NCBI GenBank assembly: GCA_029210325.1
Contig: JARGPU010000002.1
Location: 124,001-188,000 of the forward strand
Length of the DNA: 64,000 nucleotides
Source: Alcanivoracaceae bacterium
GTDB lineage: Bacteria; Pseudomonadota; Gammaproteobacteria; Pseudomonadales; Alcanivoracaceae
Direction: 5' to 3'
In this document: positions 26,693-35,277 of the stretch, piece by piece
Layout of the letters: each line of letters opens with the position of its first letter
How positions within the stretch are numbered: the stretch's first letter is position 1
The notes under the pieces: model-generated
The model's input: only the letters and a program-made list of their open reading frames with translations
What the model was told of the DNA's origin: nothing
The model's database searches: none
Position numbers and translations under genes: made by a program

Positions 26693-28678
26693 ATGTGTGG
26701 TTTAACCGGCTTCTTGCTGCCCCGGCCTGAGCGGGATGCCGGGGGCTTGCAGGCATTTACCCGGGCAATGACGCAGCAGCTGAATCATCGTGGACCGGAT
26801 GACCACGGTGTTTGGGCGGATGCCAATATCGGCATTGCACTTGGCCATGCTCGCCTGGCAATCATTGATCTCTCTCCGGCCGGTCATCAGCCCATGCACT
26901 CTGCGTGCGGGCGCTATGTGATGGTGTTTAACGGCGAGATCTATAATTACCAGACGCTGAGAAGCAAGCTTCAAGGGCGTAGTGGGGCGGGGCATGGCTG
27001 GAGAGGTAACTCGGATACCGAGGTGCTGTTGGCTGCCATAGCTACATGGGGTCTGCAGTCCGCACTTGAGGCCGCCGTGGGCATGTTCGTTATTGCCCTG
27101 TGGGATCGTCAGCAACAGACATTAACGCTGGCCCGCGACCGCTTTGGTGAGAAACCACTTTATTATGGGTTTGCCGATGGTGGGCGTGGCCCATTGTTGT
27201 TCGGTTCTGAACTGAAGTCGTTGATGGCGCATCCCCATTGGCAGGGCACGCTGGCCACCGATGTGTTGGAAGATTACCTCCGTTTTGGTTGTGTTGGCGG
27301 AGCGGCGAGCATTTTTCAGGGGGTTGCCAAATTGCCGCCAGGCAGTCTGTTGAAGGTGTCGATTGCCGATGTGCAAAGTCGGCAATTGCCTGAGCCGATG
27401 CCCTGGTGGTCGGCAGAGCAGGCAGCTCGTGATGCCATGGCGGCGCCGATCAGCGATCATGATGCGGCGATTACCGCGGTGGAGCAGGCCCTCAGTCAAT
27501 CCATACGCAGTCAGAGGCTCGCCGATGTCCCGCTGGGGGCCTTTCTGTCTGGCGGCGTCGACAGTTCGCTGGTTGTGGCGTTGATGCAGCAGCAGTCTGA
27601 CCGGCCGGTGCGCACATTTTCCGTGGGCTTTGACGACCACCGCTACGATGAATCCGGCCATGCCGAAGCGGTGGCAAAACATCTCGGCACCGAGCATCTG
27701 ACACTGCAGGCAACGTCTGCCATGGCGTTGGATCTGGTGCCGAGTCTGGCAGATATTTACGACGAGCCGTTCGCCGACTCCTCCCAGTTGCCCTCTGTGC
27801 TGATTTCAAAGCTGACCCGTGAACACGTTACCGTGGCCTTGTCTGGCGATGGTGGCGATGAGCTTTTTGGTGGGTATAACCGTCATCTGTGGGTGCCACG
27901 TATTTGGCGCAAGCTGAGGCAGTTGCCGCTGCCAGCGCGCCGCACGCTGGGCAGTATGCTCAAGGCGATTTCTGTGGATGCCTATGACCGTCTGATGCAA
28001 CTTGGTGGCAGATTTTTGCCGGGGCGACTGCAGGTGCGTACCTTCGGTGAGAAGCTGCACAAACTGGCGGCGGTACTGGAGAGCATTGACCAGCAGGCAC
28101 TGTTCGCCGGTGTCGCGTCGATGAACCGTGAGCCGGCGAGCCTGCTGCAAGGCCTGGGAAAGGGCAACTCCCCGGACGCACTGTTTCCGACGCTGCAAGG
28201 CTTCAATGACGTCGAGTGGATGCTGTTGATGGATACGCTGCATTATCTGGTTGACGATGTGTTGGTGAAGGTTGACCGGGCCAGTATGGCCAGCAGCCTG
28301 GAAGTGCGGGTGCCGTTCCTTGATCCGCAGGTATTTCACGCCGCCTGGCGTATTCCGGTGGAAACCAGACTTAACAACGGGCAGGGTAAGTGGGTGTTAC
28401 GCCAACTGCTCTATCGGCATGTGCCACGTCAATTGATTGATCGTCCCAAGATGGGCTTCGCTGTGCCGCTGGATGCCTGGTTGCGCGGCCCACTGCGCGA
28501 CTGGGCCGAGGATCTGCTTTCCACGGCCAGCCTGAAGCAGATGCCAATGCTGGACGCTCGCCAGATTCAGCAGCTTTGGCAGACTCATATGAAGGGGCAG
28601 GGCCACCATGCCCAGCAGCTTTGGACTGTGCTGCAGTTGCTGGCTTGGCAGCGCCGCTGGCGCCCCCGACTGGCCTGA
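26693..28678 (+). CDS. asnB: Glutamine-hydrolysing asparagine synthase family protein (AsnB)
   Basis: A 661-aa class II amidotransferase. The nucleophile Cys2 follows the initiator (MCGLTGF), with LNHRGPDDHG, ARLAIIDLSPAGHQP and MVFNGEIYNY completing the glutaminase. The synthase domain has the ATP pyrophosphatase loop LGAFLSGGVDSSLV and LSGDGGDELFGGYNRH. All active-site motifs look intact. In polysaccharide loci such proteins often amidate uronic acids rather than aspartate; with TviB and the uronate epimerase in this locus that role is a reasonable inference. Confidence 0.9.
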   Translation: MCGLTGFLLPRPERDAGGLQAFTRAMTQQLNHRGPDDHGVWADANIGIALGHARLAIIDLSPAGHQPMHSACGRYVMVFNGEIYNYQTLRSKLQGRSGAGHGWRGNSDTEVLLAAIATWGLQSALEAAVGMFVIALWDRQQQTLTLARDRFGEKPLYYGFADGGRGPLLFGSELKSLMAHPHWQGTLATDVLEDYLRFGCVGGAASIFQGVAKLPPGSLLKVSIADVQSRQLPEPMPWWSAEQAARDAMAAPISDHDAAITAVEQALSQSIRSQRLADVPLGAFLSGGVDSSLVVALMQQQSDRPVRTFSVGFDDHRYDESGHAEAVAKHLGTEHLTLQATSAMALDLVPSLADIYDEPFADSSQLPSVLISKLTREHVTVALSGDGGDELFGGYNRHLWVPRIWRKLRQLPLPARRTLGSMLKAISVDAYDRLMQLGGRFLPGRLQVRTFGEKLHKLAAVLESIDQQALFAGVASMNREPASLLQGLGKGNSPDALFPTLQGFNDVEWMLLMDTLHYLVDDVLVKVDRASMASSLEVRVPFLDPQVFHAAWRIPVETRLNNGQGKWVLRQLLYRHVPRQLIDRPKMGFAVPLDAWLRGPLRDWAEDLLSTASLKQMPMLDARQIQQLWQTHMKGQGHHAQQLWTVLQLLAWQRRWRPRLA

Positions 28679-28728
28679 GTTTTACTTATCTGATCCGCAT
28701 TAGCGGTGATTAACATTTTTCGGAATTT

Positions 28729-29778
28729 ATGCTGCCTTACTGGATTTTGTTTTTGATTCCCACCGTTGGGGTGTTGTTTTCAAGGCGGTTGAAGCCTTCA
28801 TCGAGCACGCTGATGTGGTGGCTTGTGGGCGTGCTGTTTACTTTGGCAATTGGCTTGCGCCATCGGGTGGGCGGTGATTGGTGGGCCTATCTTCTCTATC
28901 TTGAGCGGGCTACCCCGTTGTCCTTGGCAGAGGTGCTTAACAGTACCGACCCCGGGTACATTCTGGTTAACTGGCTTGTTGCCCAGTTTGATGGTCCTAT
29001 TTATTGGGTAAACCTGATCTGCGGCGCCGTTCTGATGATTGGTGTGATGTCTTTTTCGCGCCGCCAACCGCTGCCATGGCTGGCGCTATTGGTGGCGGTG
29101 CCGTATCTGATTATCGTGGTGGGCATGGGCTACACCCGTCAGGCTGTGGCGCTGGGCTTCTTGCTTATCAGTCTGAGCTCGCTCGCCAGGAGCAAGATCG
29201 GTTGGTTCGTGTTCTGGGTGATGCTGGGGGCGACTTTCCACAAATCTGCGGTATTGATCCTGCCGGTGGCAGCGCTGGCATCAACCTCAAATCGGCTTTG
29301 GAACTTTACCTGGGTTGGCCTGATGTTTGTTGTGGGCGGCTACCTGTTCCTTTTCGATTCTGCCGAGCACCTTTGGATCAACTACGTTCAGGCGGATTAC
29401 CAATCTGAGGGTGGCTTGATCAGGGTGTTGATGAACTCGGTTCCAGCTGCGCTGTTTTTCCTGTTGCATCGGCGTTTGAGGCTGTCTGAAGCCGAACGAA
29501 AGCTTTGGCTATGGATGTCCTTGCTGGCACTGGTTTGCATTCCTCTTGTTGTTGTTTCATCCGCTGCCACGGATCGCGTGGCGCTTTATTTGATTCCTCT
29601 GCAGATCTTTGTTTTTTCGCGCTTGCCATTGGTCTCCGCCAATCCACATTTTCGCGGTGCTATCGCTCTTGGTGTAGTGGGCTATTACGCACTGGTGCAG
29701 GCTGTTTGGTTATTTTTTGCGACGCATTCTTTTGCATGGGTCCCCTATCAGAACGTTCTATGGTTTGGTGGCTGGTGA
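28729..29778 (+). CDS. EpsG family polysaccharide polymerase (Wzy-like)
   Basis: A 349-aa integral membrane protein with about ten hydrophobic segments and no soluble domain. Sequence features of the EpsG group are GLRHRVGGDWWAYL near residue 45, DPGYILVNWLV, and GYTRQAVALGFLL followed by GATFHKSAVLILPVA. EpsG/Wzy proteins join lipid-linked repeat units at the periplasmic face. It is the only polymerase candidate in the locus, so it completes the Wzy-dependent set with wza-wzb-wzc. It overlaps the following transferase gene. Confidence 0.86.
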   Translation: MLPYWILFLIPTVGVLFSRRLKPSSSTLMWWLVGVLFTLAIGLRHRVGGDWWAYLLYLERATPLSLAEVLNSTDPGYILVNWLVAQFDGPIYWVNLICGAVLMIGVMSFSRRQPLPWLALLVAVPYLIIVVGMGYTRQAVALGFLLISLSSLARSKIGWFVFWVMLGATFHKSAVLILPVAALASTSNRLWNFTWVGLMFVVGGYLFLFDSAEHLWINYVQADYQSEGGLIRVLMNSVPAALFFLLHRRLRLSEAERKLWLWMSLLALVCIPLVVVSSAATDRVALYLIPLQIFVFSRLPLVSANPHFRGAIALGVVGYYALVQAVWLFFATHSFAWVPYQNVLWFGGW

Positions 29779-30887
29779 GCGTTGTATTCCTGACATCCAA
29801 CACCTCCTGGTATCTGTACAACTTTCGAGCCAGTACGATCCGAGCTTTGCGTGAACGTGGTAATCGGGTCGTCTGTCTTGCCCCTTCTGACGAGTTCAGC
29901 CTGCGCCTGGTTGATGAGCTGGGAGTCGAACATATTGCTTTGCCGTTGGACGGTAAAAGCACGGGCTTGCAGCAGGAGCTTGCCAGTATCTGGTTTATCT
30001 GGAGGGTCATGCGTCAGTACAGCCCTGACCTTGTTTTCAACTTTACCGTAAAGCTGAATATCTACAGTGGTCTGGTATGTGCGCTGCAAAAAATTCCGTT
30101 TGCCAACAACATTTCTGGTCTGGGAACTGCCTTTATTCATGATTCGTGGCTTTTCCGCCGGGTGCGTCAGGCCTATGGCGTGGTGAATCGCAGGGCGCAG
30201 CATCTGTTCTTTCAGAACGAGGAAGATCTTTCCGTATTCCGCAACGGCGGGTTGCTTGGGGGTGCGCCAGTAACGCTCTTGCCCGGGTCTGGCGTGGACT
30301 TGCAGCGCTTCCAGGCATCACCTTTGCCACAGGAAGGTCCGGTCACCTTCATCATGATTGCCCGTTTGTTGGGGGATAAAGGTGTACGGGAATACGCAGA
30401 AGCCTGTCGCTCGCTGAAGGCGAATGGTTTGCATGTGCGCTGCCTGTTGGTTGGGCCATTGGGTGTTAGTAACCGTACGGCGATTTCAGAACAGGAAGTT
30501 TCTCAGTGGCAAGCTGGCAGCACTCTGGAATATCTCGGCGTCACCGATGATGTGCGCCCCTTGATTGAGCAAGCCCATGTGCTTGTCTTGCCGTCGTATC
30601 GCGAGGGCATGCCTCGTACCGTGCTGGAGGCCGCTGCCATGGGGAGGCCGTCCATTGTCACGGAGGTGCCAGGCTGCCGCCACGCCATTGAGCCGGAAGT
30701 TACCGGGTGGCTGTGCAAGGTGCGTGATGCGCAATCTCTGGCGGAGCAAATGGAGAGGGTGCTGCTAATGGATTCTGCAGACAGGCAGTTGGCAGGGCAG
30801 GCGGCTCGCCAGCGCATGGAGTCCCGCTTTAGTGAGCAGCGGGTTGTCGACGCCTATCTGGATTGCCTGAGAAAATCCCCGCTTTGA
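29775..30887 (+). CDS. Glycosyltransferase family 4 protein (PglA/WbpU-like)
   Basis: A 370-aa GT4 enzyme. It opens VVFLTSNTSWYLYNFRAS and has PDLVFNFTVKLNIYSG, ANNISGLGTAFI, FIMIARLLGDKGVREY and SYREGMPRTVLEAAAMGRPSIVTEVPGCRHAI, the typical donor-binding segment of transferases that act on WecA- or PglC-linked sugars. The long ORF in the track starts inside epsG; GTG 29775, overlapping the epsG stop as GTGA, is preferred, and ATG 29760 is an alternative. Being next to wecA, it may add the second sugar. Confidence 0.87.
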   Translation: MSVVFLTSNTSWYLYNFRASTIRALRERGNRVVCLAPSDEFSLRLVDELGVEHIALPLDGKSTGLQQELASIWFIWRVMRQYSPDLVFNFTVKLNIYSGLVCALQKIPFANNISGLGTAFIHDSWLFRRVRQAYGVVNRRAQHLFFQNEEDLSVFRNGGLLGGAPVTLLPGSGVDLQRFQASPLPQEGPVTFIMIARLLGDKGVREYAEACRSLKANGLHVRCLLVGPLGVSNRTAISEQEVSQWQAGSTLEYLGVTDDVRPLIEQAHVLVLPSYREGMPRTVLEAAAMGRPSIVTEVPGCRHAIEPEVTGWLCKVRDAQSLAEQMERVLLMDSADRQLAGQAARQRMESRFSEQRVVDAYLDCLRKSPL

Positions 30888-31070
30888 GAATCAATGACAT
30901 CCTGCTGAAACAGTTTCCTGCTCAACTGCCATCACGTTGGCTCCTTCACGGGATAGTCACATTAGTGTTAAATAGCAGACCGTTTCACTTATTTAGCCGG
31001 GCTGGTCGTTTATGTATCCGTTGAACCTGATGTCTGACGGTGCGACCAGTTTGGGTCAGGGAGAGCAGGC
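30888..31070. other. 183-nt gap before wecA, no clear gene
   Basis: No recognised coding sequence or terminator is visible. A TGTTAAATA stretch near 30967 could be an extended -10, which would give wecA its own promoter, but no -35 supports it. Confidence 0.3.
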
Positions 31071-32132
31071 ATGGAGCTGATGACAACAACAGGGCTGTTA
31101 GCCGGGCTATTTGCGCTCGTTTTCCTTGTTCTTCTGCGGCCCGTCGCGGCCCGTATTGGTCTGCTGGATATTCCGGATCACCGCAAAGTGCACCGTGGCT
31201 CGGTGCCTCTGATTGGTGGGCTGAGCGTTTACGCAGGTCTGGCTCTGGCCTGGCTTATCGTCATGCCGTTCGACCGTCCTTACGGCATTTATCTGCTCTG
31301 CTCCCTTTTTCTGGTGGCCCTTGGTGCACTGGATGATGCCCGTAATATTCCCGCCCGTTTTCGTCTTTGGGCCCAGGTGGTGTTGGGCACCTTGCTGGCG
31401 ATTGGCTCCGGGGTGTATCTGAACACCTTTGGCAACTTGCTTGGTGGTGGCGAGATCATGCTTGGCTGGTTTGGGCCGATCATTACCATTTGCGCGGTAA
31501 TTGGCGCCACCAATGCTTTTAACATGGTGGATGGTATTGATGGGTTGGCGGGGAGCCTGAGTCTGGTGTCGCTGGTGGCACTGATCATCCTGTTTGCTTT
31601 GGCTGGCCCCGCCTTTACCACCGAGCTGGTGCTGGCGGTGGCCCTGACGTTGGCGATGGTGCCTTATTTGCTGGCCAACCTGTCGGTTAGCCCGTTCGGC
31701 AGCAAGGTGTTTATGGGCGATGCGGGCGCCATGTTTATTGGCTTCTCGCTGGTATGGCTGCTGGTGAACGGCACGCAGGCCGGGGAGCTGGCGTTCCGCC
31801 CGGTAACTGCTTTGTGGATCATTGGTTTGCCGTTGATGGATATGCTGGCGGTTATGTTTCGTCGCTACCGCAAGGGGCAGTCGGTGATGGTGCCGGACCG
31901 TGATCATTTGCATCATATTTTTCTGCGTGCCGGTTTCAATGATCGGCAAGCGCTGGCCATTATTACCGGGGTGGCGTCCATTCTGGCGCTTTTCGGTATC
32001 GCCGGAGAGCTGCTCGGCGTGCCGGAGTCGGTCATGTTTATCGGCATTCTGCTACTGTTTGTTTTGTATAACCTCGCCCTGAGCCATATCTGGCGTCTGA
32101 CCGCTTTGATTCGCAAAGGCCTGAAAATGTAG
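31071..32132 (+). CDS. wecA: Undecaprenyl-phosphate sugar-1-phosphate transferase (WecA family)
   Basis: A 353-aa polytopic membrane enzyme that starts repeat-unit synthesis by moving a sugar-1-phosphate (GlcNAc-1-P in WecA) to undecaprenyl phosphate. The family motifs are present: ALGALDDARNIPARFRLWAQ (DDxxN), NAFNMVDGIDGLAG (catalytic aspartates), VFMGDAG and the cytoplasmic DRDHLHHIFLRAGF. About ten membrane helices are visible. A GGGAGAG Shine-Dalgarno precedes the ATG. The TAG stop is provided by a REP unit. Confidence 0.92.
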   Translation: MELMTTTGLLAGLFALVFLVLLRPVAARIGLLDIPDHRKVHRGSVPLIGGLSVYAGLALAWLIVMPFDRPYGIYLLCSLFLVALGALDDARNIPARFRLWAQVVLGTLLAIGSGVYLNTFGNLLGGGEIMLGWFGPIITICAVIGATNAFNMVDGIDGLAGSLSLVSLVALIILFALAGPAFTTELVLAVALTLAMVPYLLANLSVSPFGSKVFMGDAGAMFIGFSLVWLLVNGTQAGELAFRPVTALWIIGLPLMDMLAVMFRRYRKGQSVMVPDRDHLHHIFLRAGFNDRQALAIITGVASILALFGIAGELLGVPESVMFIGILLLFVLYNLALSHIWRLTALIRKGLKM

Positions 32133-32192
32133 GAGCGGCTTAAGCCGCGAATATTTTATGAAAAAGAGTTCGCGGCTTAAGTCGCTCCTGCA
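32128..32192. repeat. Inverted pair of REP elements overlapping two genes
   Basis: Left unit tgtaggagcggcttaagccg supplies the wecA TAG stop. The right unit, cgcggcttaagtcgctcctg, is its inverted mate, with one mismatch, and lies inside the first codons of the next gene. The spacer is 17 nt and contains the ATG. It has the same design as the pair near 8.2 kb. Confidence 0.82.
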
Positions 32193-34095
32193 GGTTATTT
32201 TCTCTCTTCCGTATGTGGTATTTGCTGCGGATGATCTGGCGTTGCCCGGTTACAGCGGTTTTCTCAATGTCCCCTCTGCCACGGTGCTGAATCACGCCCA
32301 GGCAGATGTACAGTATTCCGATCAGGCGTGGGTTGCCGGTGAGTATGGCCATTACCGCAATGTGGCCGGTGCGGTGGGCATCTTCCCGTTAGTCGAAGTG
32401 GGCGGGCGTATTGCCTGGGAGGAGACCCAGTCCAACCTTTTTACCAACGGCAGCGGCCCACGAGACCTGTCAGCTAACTTCAAGGTGCAGGCGCCCCTGA
32501 TCCCGGAAAGCTGGTTCACACTTGCTGCTGGTGCTCAGGATTTCGGTGGCGCGGCAAATAATTTCGAGTCCTACTATGTGGTGGCTGGTCGTCAGTTCGG
32601 GCCTGTGGAAATGGCTGTTGGCTATGGTCGCCCGGAAGAGGCTTTGCGCTATTTGGATGGTGCTTTCGGTGCCATCTCTTACCGGCCCACCCGCTGGCTT
32701 AACCTGATCGCTGAATATGACGCCGCAGATGTCCGCTTTGGCGCCGGCGTGACCTCTCCCAAAGGCTGGCTGCCCGGTGGTCTGCAGGTGAAGGGCAAGG
32801 TCATGGCCTATGACCGCGGTGATAGCGACAACGGCAGGCAGTTCTTTTCCCTGGGGCTGTCCATTCCGCTGGGTCGGGATTCCGCTCGATCGACCACAGG
32901 AGCCGCTTCAGCTTTGGGTACGGAGGCGGCTTTAGCCCCGGTTACTGCTCAAGAATCAAAACAGTTGGTGGCTGAAGACGCGGCTGCGGAGACCATCGGG
33001 GAGATTCTGGTGGCGGCGGGCTATGAACGGGTTTCCGTGGGCTCGGCTGGCAACCAGCTGACAGTGCGTTTCGAGAACAACCTGTTTAACCGCGATGAGC
33101 GCCAGGCTCTTGAGGATGTGGCCGAGCGGTTGCATGCGGCGGGCTTGCAGACCGGGTCAGAGGGGGCGACGAGCCTGCGTCTGGTGCTGCTCAATCAGAA
33201 TATTCCGGTGATGACACGCCAGCTATGGCTGGACGGTGAGCAGCCGCGGCTGACCTCGGCCAGTGAGCAGGCGCTGCCACAGCAGTGGGATTATCAAGGC
33301 AGTGCCGGGCCGGTATGGCGGCCACGGTTGACCTTGAGTCCGAATCTGACCACTGGTGTAGCCACTGAGTACGGCGTGCTGGATACCTCGCTGGCGCTGG
33401 GCTCCGAGGTGTCGACATCGCTATGGACTGGAGCGCTGGCTTCGGCGACCTGGAATCAGGAGGTTTACGCCAGCGAAGACTTTGATCAGGGTGGGGTGTT
33501 CTATAACAGCCGCCAGCGCACCGGCTTTAAAGAGGTGGACTTGCAGCAGACCCTGCGTTTGCACCCGCAGCTGTTTACCACCTTCCATGCCGGGCGCTAC
33601 AACACTGACTACTACGGCTGGCTGAATGACACCTTGCTGCTCAGTGCCGGGCGTCGCCACGCCATTGGCTTCCTGAGTGGTAATTTCCGCCATGTGGACG
33701 ATTCAGCTAGAGAGGCCCGCCAGATGCTGGGGCGCTACACCTATAGCCACCCGGGTCGCGACGTGCAGCTGACCCTGCATGCCGGGGAGTTTTTCGAGGG
33801 TGATACAGGCTTTCGGGTCGATGGCCGCTTCTGGTTTGGTGACTACGCCATGGTGCTGAGCTACAAGAACACCGATGCTGAGTTTGTCGGCCTTGGGGTA
33901 ATGATTCCGTTGACGCCAGTTAAAGACCGCCAGTTCCGCTACTTGCAGGTGCGTGGTAACCCGGACTGGAGCTATACCGTGCAGACCCGGATTAACGAAG
34001 ATGCCAACGTAGTGTCATTTGGCGGAGCTACCATAGTGCGGCCAGCGAACACTCTGGAGCGGGTCTACTTGAACCGGTTACGCCCCGGCTTATAG
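32158..34095 (+). CDS. YjbH-like outer-membrane exopolysaccharide protein
   Basis: A 645-aa exported protein with similarity in layout to YjbH, an outer-membrane component of an exopolysaccharide system. The signal peptide has a basic n-region encoded by the REP element, then LLQVIFSLPYVVFA with likely cleavage at FA-AD. The mature start (LALPGYSGFLNVPSATVLNHA) is the YjbH opening signature. The rest alternates polar and aromatic residues as in a beta-barrel, and a middle segment (about 270-350) looks soluble. The ATG has no obvious Shine-Dalgarno. A start further in cannot be excluded, but would remove the signal peptide. Confidence 0.78.
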   Translation: MKKSSRLKSLLQVIFSLPYVVFAADDLALPGYSGFLNVPSATVLNHAQADVQYSDQAWVAGEYGHYRNVAGAVGIFPLVEVGGRIAWEETQSNLFTNGSGPRDLSANFKVQAPLIPESWFTLAAGAQDFGGAANNFESYYVVAGRQFGPVEMAVGYGRPEEALRYLDGAFGAISYRPTRWLNLIAEYDAADVRFGAGVTSPKGWLPGGLQVKGKVMAYDRGDSDNGRQFFSLGLSIPLGRDSARSTTGAASALGTEAALAPVTAQESKQLVAEDAAAETIGEILVAAGYERVSVGSAGNQLTVRFENNLFNRDERQALEDVAERLHAAGLQTGSEGATSLRLVLLNQNIPVMTRQLWLDGEQPRLTSASEQALPQQWDYQGSAGPVWRPRLTLSPNLTTGVATEYGVLDTSLALGSEVSTSLWTGALASATWNQEVYASEDFDQGGVFYNSRQRTGFKEVDLQQTLRLHPQLFTTFHAGRYNTDYYGWLNDTLLLSAGRRHAIGFLSGNFRHVDDSAREARQMLGRYTYSHPGRDVQLTLHAGEFFEGDTGFRVDGRFWFGDYAMVLSYKNTDAEFVGLGVMIPLTPVKDRQFRYLQVRGNPDWSYTVQTRINEDANVVSFGGATIVRPANTLERVYLNRLRPGL

Positions 34096-34106
34096 GGGTC
34101 AATTCC

Positions 34107-34134
34107 TTGCAATTACAGGGGCTTCCGCTATAGT
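34107..34134 (+). promoter_or_regulatory. Candidate sigma-70 promoter of the lipoprotein gene
   Basis: TTGCAA and TATAGT with a 16-nt spacer lie just after the YjbH-like gene, giving a start near 34141, about 43 nt before the lipoprotein ATG. With the strong terminator at 35162 this makes a single-gene transcript likely. Confidence 0.5.
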
Positions 34135-34183
34135 GACTGGCATTCACGCCCGCGGTGTCGACGCCAGATTCAGGGAGTTTATG

Positions 34184-35140
34184 ATGACTGAAAGTAAGAA
34201 GGATGCAGTAATGCGAAATCTGATCGCCGTCGCCATTTTGGCTCCACTTGTGGTGCTTGCCGGCTGCTCTGATAGCACTAATTTTCTTGGCAAGAAGTCG
34301 AAGGGTATCGTCTATGACGGCTATCTGGCTGGTGCCAAGGTTTGCGTTGACCAGATCGTTAACCGTCAGTGCGATGATCCGCCGGAGCCGGCTACCTTTA
34401 CCGATGCCGAGGGTGGCTTTCGCTTGACGGCTTTGACACCAGAACAGGCGCGTTTTCCGCTGGTTGCTGAAGTAGTACCAGGAACCATTGACCTTGATAC
34501 CGGGCTGCCGGCACCGGCAGGGCTTAAGTATCTGGCTCCGGCCGGCAGCGACTCTATCAGCGCATTCAGCACCATTGTTCAGATCAGGATCGAACAAGAG
34601 ATTGTCGCAGGTCTTAACGTTGTGCCGATTGTTGTTCCTGACCTGGTCACCCTGAAGAACACCGTAACAGAGGCGCTGACGACAGAGCTTGGTTTGCCAG
34701 CCAACATTGACCTGACCGACTATGATCCGATTAAAGTGAAGAACAAGGGCTCGGCTAGCGCGGCGGTGCGTGAAACGGCGGCCAAGTTGCATATCGTTAA
34801 CCAGATACTGACGGCTCAGATAGTGGAGTTCCTGCCATTGGCGGTTGCTAATGCTAACCCACCAAGTCAGGAGTCCGCGGCATATCCTGCTTTGATTGCC
34901 AAGTTGGACCCGGCTCAGGTGCTGGCTGAGGTGGAGGCCTACATTGCGGCCAACACCCTTACGCTGGCAGACCTTCTGGATGCATCCTTTGACCCTGCCG
35001 TAATTCCGGTGACAGATCCGGCGGTGCCTACTCAGGCTGAGATCTTTATTCAGTTCGAGAATGACGTGAACATCGCTCAGTCCATCGAAAATCTGGTCAA
35101 TGGCGGTCAAGCCGTTACCGGTGGCACCGGTGGCACTTGA
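34184..35140 (+). CDS. Putative lipoprotein of unknown function
   Basis: I do not recognise this family. The 318-aa product has a lipoprotein signal peptide (MRNLIAVAILAPLVVLAGC at residues 10-28). Next is an unusual short segment with two nearby cysteines (YDGYLAGAKVCVDQIVNRQC), followed by FTDAEGGFRLTAL, which resembles a carboxypeptidase-regulatory-like beta-sandwich strand found in surface proteins. The remainder is acidic and helical, ending in a Gly/Thr-rich tail. ATG 34184 is chosen over 34133 and 34181 because GGGAG lies 6 nt upstream. It has its own candidate promoter and terminator at the end of the polysaccharide locus. Confidence 0.75.
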   Translation: MTESKKDAVMRNLIAVAILAPLVVLAGCSDSTNFLGKKSKGIVYDGYLAGAKVCVDQIVNRQCDDPPEPATFTDAEGGFRLTALTPEQARFPLVAEVVPGTIDLDTGLPAPAGLKYLAPAGSDSISAFSTIVQIRIEQEIVAGLNVVPIVVPDLVTLKNTVTEALTTELGLPANIDLTDYDPIKVKNKGSASAAVRETAAKLHIVNQILTAQIVEFLPLAVANANPPSQESAAYPALIAKLDPAQVLAEVEAYIAANTLTLADLLDASFDPAVIPVTDPAVPTQAEIFIQFENDVNIAQSIENLVNGGQAVTGGTGGT

Positions 35141-35161
35141 TCAAGTGCTGAGATAGACAGG

Positions 35162-35187
35162 AAGGGCGGCCAAGGCCGCCCTTTTTT
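35162..35187 (+). terminator. Rho-independent terminator after the lipoprotein gene
   Basis: An 8-bp perfect GC stem (gggcggcc/ggccgccc) with an AA loop, then six T residues. This is the clearest intrinsic terminator in the window and marks the end of the polysaccharide operon region. Confidence 0.92.
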
Positions 35188-35239
35188 ATGCTGCGGCAGG
35201 AATGCTCCGGCAACAGCAGCTCACCAACAGGGAACAGGG

Positions 35240-35245
35240 TATAAT
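35240..35245 (+). promoter_or_regulatory. Candidate -10 element for ugd-galU
   Basis: A perfect TATAAT followed by a GC discriminator (cggcccg) lies 33 nt before the ugd ATG, just after the terminator. No good -35 is seen at the right distance. Confidence 0.45.
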
Positions 35246-35277
35246 CGGCCCGTTTTCTTTTTCGTTCAGGGACTTCT

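Noticed and set aside
29505-29774. N-terminal 90 codons of the track's 460-aa ORF before the GT4 gene
   Set aside because: This part lies within epsG in another frame and encodes cysteine-rich, non-family sequence; the glycosyltransferase starts near 29760-29775.
30884-31024. 46-codon TTG-initiated reading frame after the GT4 gene (LLKQFPAQLPSRWLLHG...)
   Set aside because: No recognisable family, a poor start and no Shine-Dalgarno; it may be a remnant, but nothing supports a gene.
31107-31949. 280-aa ORF on the - strand opposite wecA
   Set aside because: Antisense shadow; rich in Gln, His and Lys as expected from complementing a hydrophobic membrane gene.
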